A stretch of 64,000 nt of DNA, taken from the NCBI GenBank assembly GCA_051294375.1, contig CM119264.1, positions 14,720,682 to 14,784,681 on the forward strand. The letters run 5' to 3'. The notes under the pieces are model-generated. The model was not told the DNA's origin. It ran no database searches and saw only the letters and a program-made list of their open reading frames with translations. The number at the start of each line of letters is the position of its first letter. Positions within the stretch are counted from its first letter, which is position 1. Position numbers and translations under genes: made by a program. Shown in pieces: positions 61,023 through 64,000 of this stretch. Source of the stretch: Paraspadella gotoi (lineage: Eukaryota; Chaetognatha).

Positions 61023-61471
61023 TGCAAAATTAAAACCTCTTCGACGGCGCGCCATCTTCCAGCAGACCTCGGAAATGGCCGAACCTCGAAGCCGATTCGT
61101 TGCGCAAAGACTCGGGGCTGAAAATATGGGGAACAGAAAACATGACTTGAGATATCGGAGATCGGCAATCATTGCGAGATCCGCGCGCGAGGTGAATCCA
61201 AACTCGTTTTTCCGATCTAGATCGATCGGCGAATAAATATCGGTCATTGTAATCAATGTAATCAATGTACTGGCCGACCTAAAGAAAAGAGGCTTTTTGC
61301 TTTCGAAGATCTGCTCGCGACCGTGTGGAGGTTAACAAATTTATTGATATAAAAGAAAAATACGGTTGACTGATAAGATTTTTAATTATGAATCCCTGGT
61401 TTCATGACCTTAATATTCACGGCTCGTCGCCTCGTCTCCTCGCAGATGTTCGTCCTCGCAATCATGGATAA
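61023..61471 (+). CDS. 3' exons of a small basic protein, unknown function
   Basis: Exons 61023-61191, 61285-61330 and 61446-61471 (TAA) join in phase across two short introns (93 and 115 bases). The ~79 residues are strongly basic (KLKPLRRRAIFQQTSEM; RKHDLRYRRSAIIARSAR) and end KICSRPCGDVRPRNHG with two cysteines. The start is missing; it needs an upstream exon ending in phase 2. Multiple basic sites would fit a secreted precursor, but no signal peptide was found, so no function is proposed. Confidence 0.45.
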
Positions 61472-61736
61472 ACCGAAACTCTGTCAGAATTAAGAAAGTT
61501 TGAACAAAGTTTAAACAAATGAACTCTGAACCAACTTATACTACAAAGATTTTTAAAAGGAAATAAGGAAAAAGAAAAAAAAAACAGCGGCAGAAAAAAA
61601 AATGGAAGAACAATCGCAAGAACGGCAGCCCTCTATCGGAACGAATCGACACAGGAGTAAATGAAAAAAAAACAAAACAAAAACAAACTCAAACGCAGAT
61701 AAAACAAAAAGGAAACCACTAATAAAAAAAAAAGCC

Positions 61737-61944
61737 ATGGAAGATTTTTTCGATGCGAGCGAAGAAACCTTAGACCTTCCATCGACTTCCCCTTCCTCCC
61801 TTTCCTCCGTCAGGTCTTCCCTTTCCTCCTCCCATTCCTCCCTTTCCTCTTCTCCTTCTGAGGCCAATTTCCCCTTCCAAACTCCCTCCTCTCCCCTCCC
61901 TTCTTTCAATGCTTCCTCTACTCTCTTCTCTTTCTATTTATTGG
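61737..61944 (+). CDS. Candidate first exon of a Ser-rich protein
   Basis: GCCATGG start, 69 codons and a TTGG/GTGAGT donor in phase 1. Reads MEDFFDASEETLDLPSTSP, then Ser/Pro-rich. A phase-compatible but weak follow-on exists after TTTAAG at 63007, containing a (TCG)n-encoded serine run. The C/T-rich DNA lowers confidence. Confidence 0.35.
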
Positions 61945-61977
61945 GTGAGTAGAAGGTTGAGTGAGAGAGCGTTAGTC

Positions 61978-61978
<1 letters not shown>

Positions 61979-62033
<55 letters not shown>

Positions 62034-62116
62034 AGAAAAATCGAGAAGAGAAGAAAGCGCGTCAGTCGGTTAGTCATAAAAGAGAGAGAGACTGAGAGAG
62101 AGAGAGAAGAGAGAGG

Positions 62117-62154
<38 letters not shown>

Positions 62155-62227
62155 AGAGGAAGAGAGAGAGAGAGAGAGAGAAGCGAGAGAGGAGACAGAG
62201 AGAGAGAGATAGCAGAGGGAGAGAAGA

Positions 62228-62265
<38 letters not shown>
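61979..62265. repeat. (GA)n microsatellite cluster
   Basis: GA tracts at 61979-62035 and 62082-62265 with short breaks. Confidence 0.95.
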
Positions 62266-62267
<2 letters not shown>

Positions 62268-62589
62268 CCGCAACGGGCAATAATTATCGCCAGCCAAAAG
62301 TAGTCACAGAATAAAGAGGAACAAACAAAGAGACAGAAAAAAGAAACAGAGCTAAGAAAAGGGCAAGAACGACTAATGGAGGCTCAACGAAAAAGAAAGC
62401 AGAAGAGAGGTCATTGGTTGGGATGAGATTGAACAAAAGAAACGGGTCCAAGTGGGATAGGCAAGAAGGGGAGAATTTGCCGAGTGGGAACTGAGATGAG
62501 GTGATAAAAGGTTTGAGCAAGAGGATGCGTTAAAAGTGAATGAGTCATGCAAATCGTCTTGAAGGGAAGATTGAAAGATGGAGGAGTGC

Positions 62590-62925
62590 ATCGGTCCGCG
62601 GTCGGTCGCCGGTCGGTCGGTCGGGATCGTTCGGTCGGTCGGTCGGTCCGGTCGGTTCGGTCGGTGATCGGTCGGTCGGTCGGTCGTCGGTGGTCGTCGT
62701 CGTGGTCGGTCGGTCGGGTCGGTCGCGTCGAGGGTCGGTCGGTCGTCGTCGGGGTGGCGGTCGGTCGGTCGGTCGGTCGGTCGGTCGGTCCGGTCGGTCC
62801 GGTCGTGGTCGGTCGGTCGGTCGTCGGTCCGTCGGTCGGTCGGTCGGTCGGTCGTTCGGCGGTGTCGGTCGCTGCGCGGCTGGGGGTGCGATCGGTCGGT
62901 CGGTCGGTCGGTTCGGCGATCGGTA
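62590..62925. repeat. (GGTC)n minisatellite array
   Basis: About 335 bases built mainly of CGGT/GGTC units with irregular breaks. Strongly GC-rich against the AT-rich surroundings. Open in several frames on both strands only because of the repeat. Confidence 0.95.
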
Positions 62926-63173
62926 GAAATCCTGGGGATTTTCGAATTTCAGCTCCGGAATGAGATTGGGCTCCGAGAAGACGCGTCTCTCGACCATCTG
63001 TTTAAGTCGTCGCCTCCGCGGGGTCGGAGGACGAGTTGTCGTCGTCGTCGTCGATGCGTCGTTGTTGTCGATGCAACAAGCCGGGAAATCGGTTTTACTT
63101 TCGGAAGATGTTTACGCAATCGTTGTTTTTTTTCCGCCTTTATTTTGTGATCCTTGAATTCAATATTTTGTTG

Positions 63174-63865
63174 GTATTCTATTCTTTATTAACTTTTCCA
63201 CTTATCACCGCTACTGTCGTTTTGCGGTTTGCCCTCTCAAAAGCTATTCTGGTTTTGAAATCGAAAAAAAATTTCGATTAAATTTTCGACAAAGAAGATC
63301 GCAAGAAAAAAAGAGCAGCGCGGGAAAGAATAGAAGATAAACGAGTATGCAAATGAGAATTCATTCCGAGGTCCTTTCTAACTTTTTGACAAGTTCCCTC
63401 AGATTTTACAGTACGTGGAAGTAATAAAATTGTCCTAACAAAACCTAAGGTTGAAACGGATCCAACGATGACACGAAAACCGACAAATCCAGAGATAAAA
63501 CTGACAAAAAATATAGAAAAATATCGCGATGATTTTAAAGACGACAAGAAGACGGAAAAATCGATGACGGAAAAGTGAGAAAAAACCTACAGGAAAAGCG
63601 AAATCATTACTACGACATTAGTAATATTAATATCATCAGAATTTTTTGCCAATTTCTAAACAAAAATATATCACAAGTAAGAAGAAGAGGTGACAGATAC
63701 CTGAAAGGCTTTAAATGAGCCTAAATGTAATGTAACAATATATTCTCTATGTGAGTCTTAGACTAAAAATTTATCAAAATCTAAAGGTATAAAAAAGAGA
63801 GAAGCAATCATATATATTAATAGGAAGAGATCGTCTCATAGATAAGAATCGAGGCGAACGAGATA
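63174..63865. other. AT-rich, no gene seen
   Basis: Precedes the CRE and possible gene start at the right edge. A minus-strand 89-codon frame at 63278-63547 has no further support. Confidence 0.4.
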
Positions 63866-63873
63866 TGACGTCA
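63866..63873. promoter_or_regulatory. CRE palindrome TGACGTCA
   Basis: Full CREB/ATF site 100 bases before a possible ATG at 63973. Confidence 0.4.
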
Positions 63874-63972
63874 GCGATAAGATTTGTGGCGTCGAGGTTA
63901 TGACGGCGTGGGGAGCCGGGTCTAAAAAACTAAGAGTAGTAAGCGGGCGTTGGTAAGTTGACCGCGAAAACG

Positions 63973-64000
63973 ATGAGAGCCCTTGGCAAGATGAAAAACT
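63973..64000 (+). CDS. Possible gene start cut by the window edge
   Basis: ATG in AAAACGATGAG, open for nine codons (MRALGKMKN) to the edge. Too short to identify. Confidence 0.25.

Noticed and set aside
62540-62997. Frames rich in GRSV or RPTD
   Set aside because: Translation of the (GGTC)n array; open on both strands because the unit lacks stops.

Overview
This is animal nuclear DNA, probably from a protostome invertebrate. Genes are split by short GT-AG introns, no operon signals or tRNAs were seen, intergenic DNA is AT-rich, and (GA)n/(CT)n tracts are very frequent (about twenty long ones). The three-domain gelsolin resembles annelid gelsolin-like proteins, so a lophotrochozoan is my best guess, but the species cannot be named. 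I built the exon models by hand from splice signals, phase and protein-family patterns. Every phase quoted was counted, but no alignment or transcript was available.

Region 0-10 kb: the head of a multi-membrane protein on the minus strand, possibly an ABCB transporter; a run of nesprin-like spectrin-repeat exons on the plus strand; and a small membrane-protein gene with two phase-matched alternative first exons. Region 8.5-13.8 kb: a complete minus-strand three-domain gelsolin with two duplicated alternative last exons. Region 16.7-20 kb: a rhodopsin-family peptide GPCR (FMRFamide-receptor-like), followed almost without a gap by a two-exon gene for a 69-residue protein. Region 20.5-21.6 kb: an intronless type II membrane protein on the minus strand.

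Region 24-25.3 kb: a three-exon secreted prepropeptide, probably a neuropeptide, with a CRE palindrome upstream. Region 30-36.6 kb: an astacin metalloprotease whose last exons lie in locally duplicated, indel-ridden sequence around a 25-N gap. Region 39-40 kb: fragments resembling a C-type lectin domain. Region 44.2-46.1 kb: an SCaMC-type mitochondrial carrier. From 46 kb to the end the window is gene-poor and rich in microsatellites, with a few unassigned exons and the possible start of a gene at the right edge.

Mobile DNA includes two TA-flanked inverted-repeat families inside introns, a repeat family with a GACC-rich tail, a tRNA-like SINE, and a small family carrying a hammerhead-ribozyme-like core with compensatory changes in stem II. 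The last is the most interesting repeat here.
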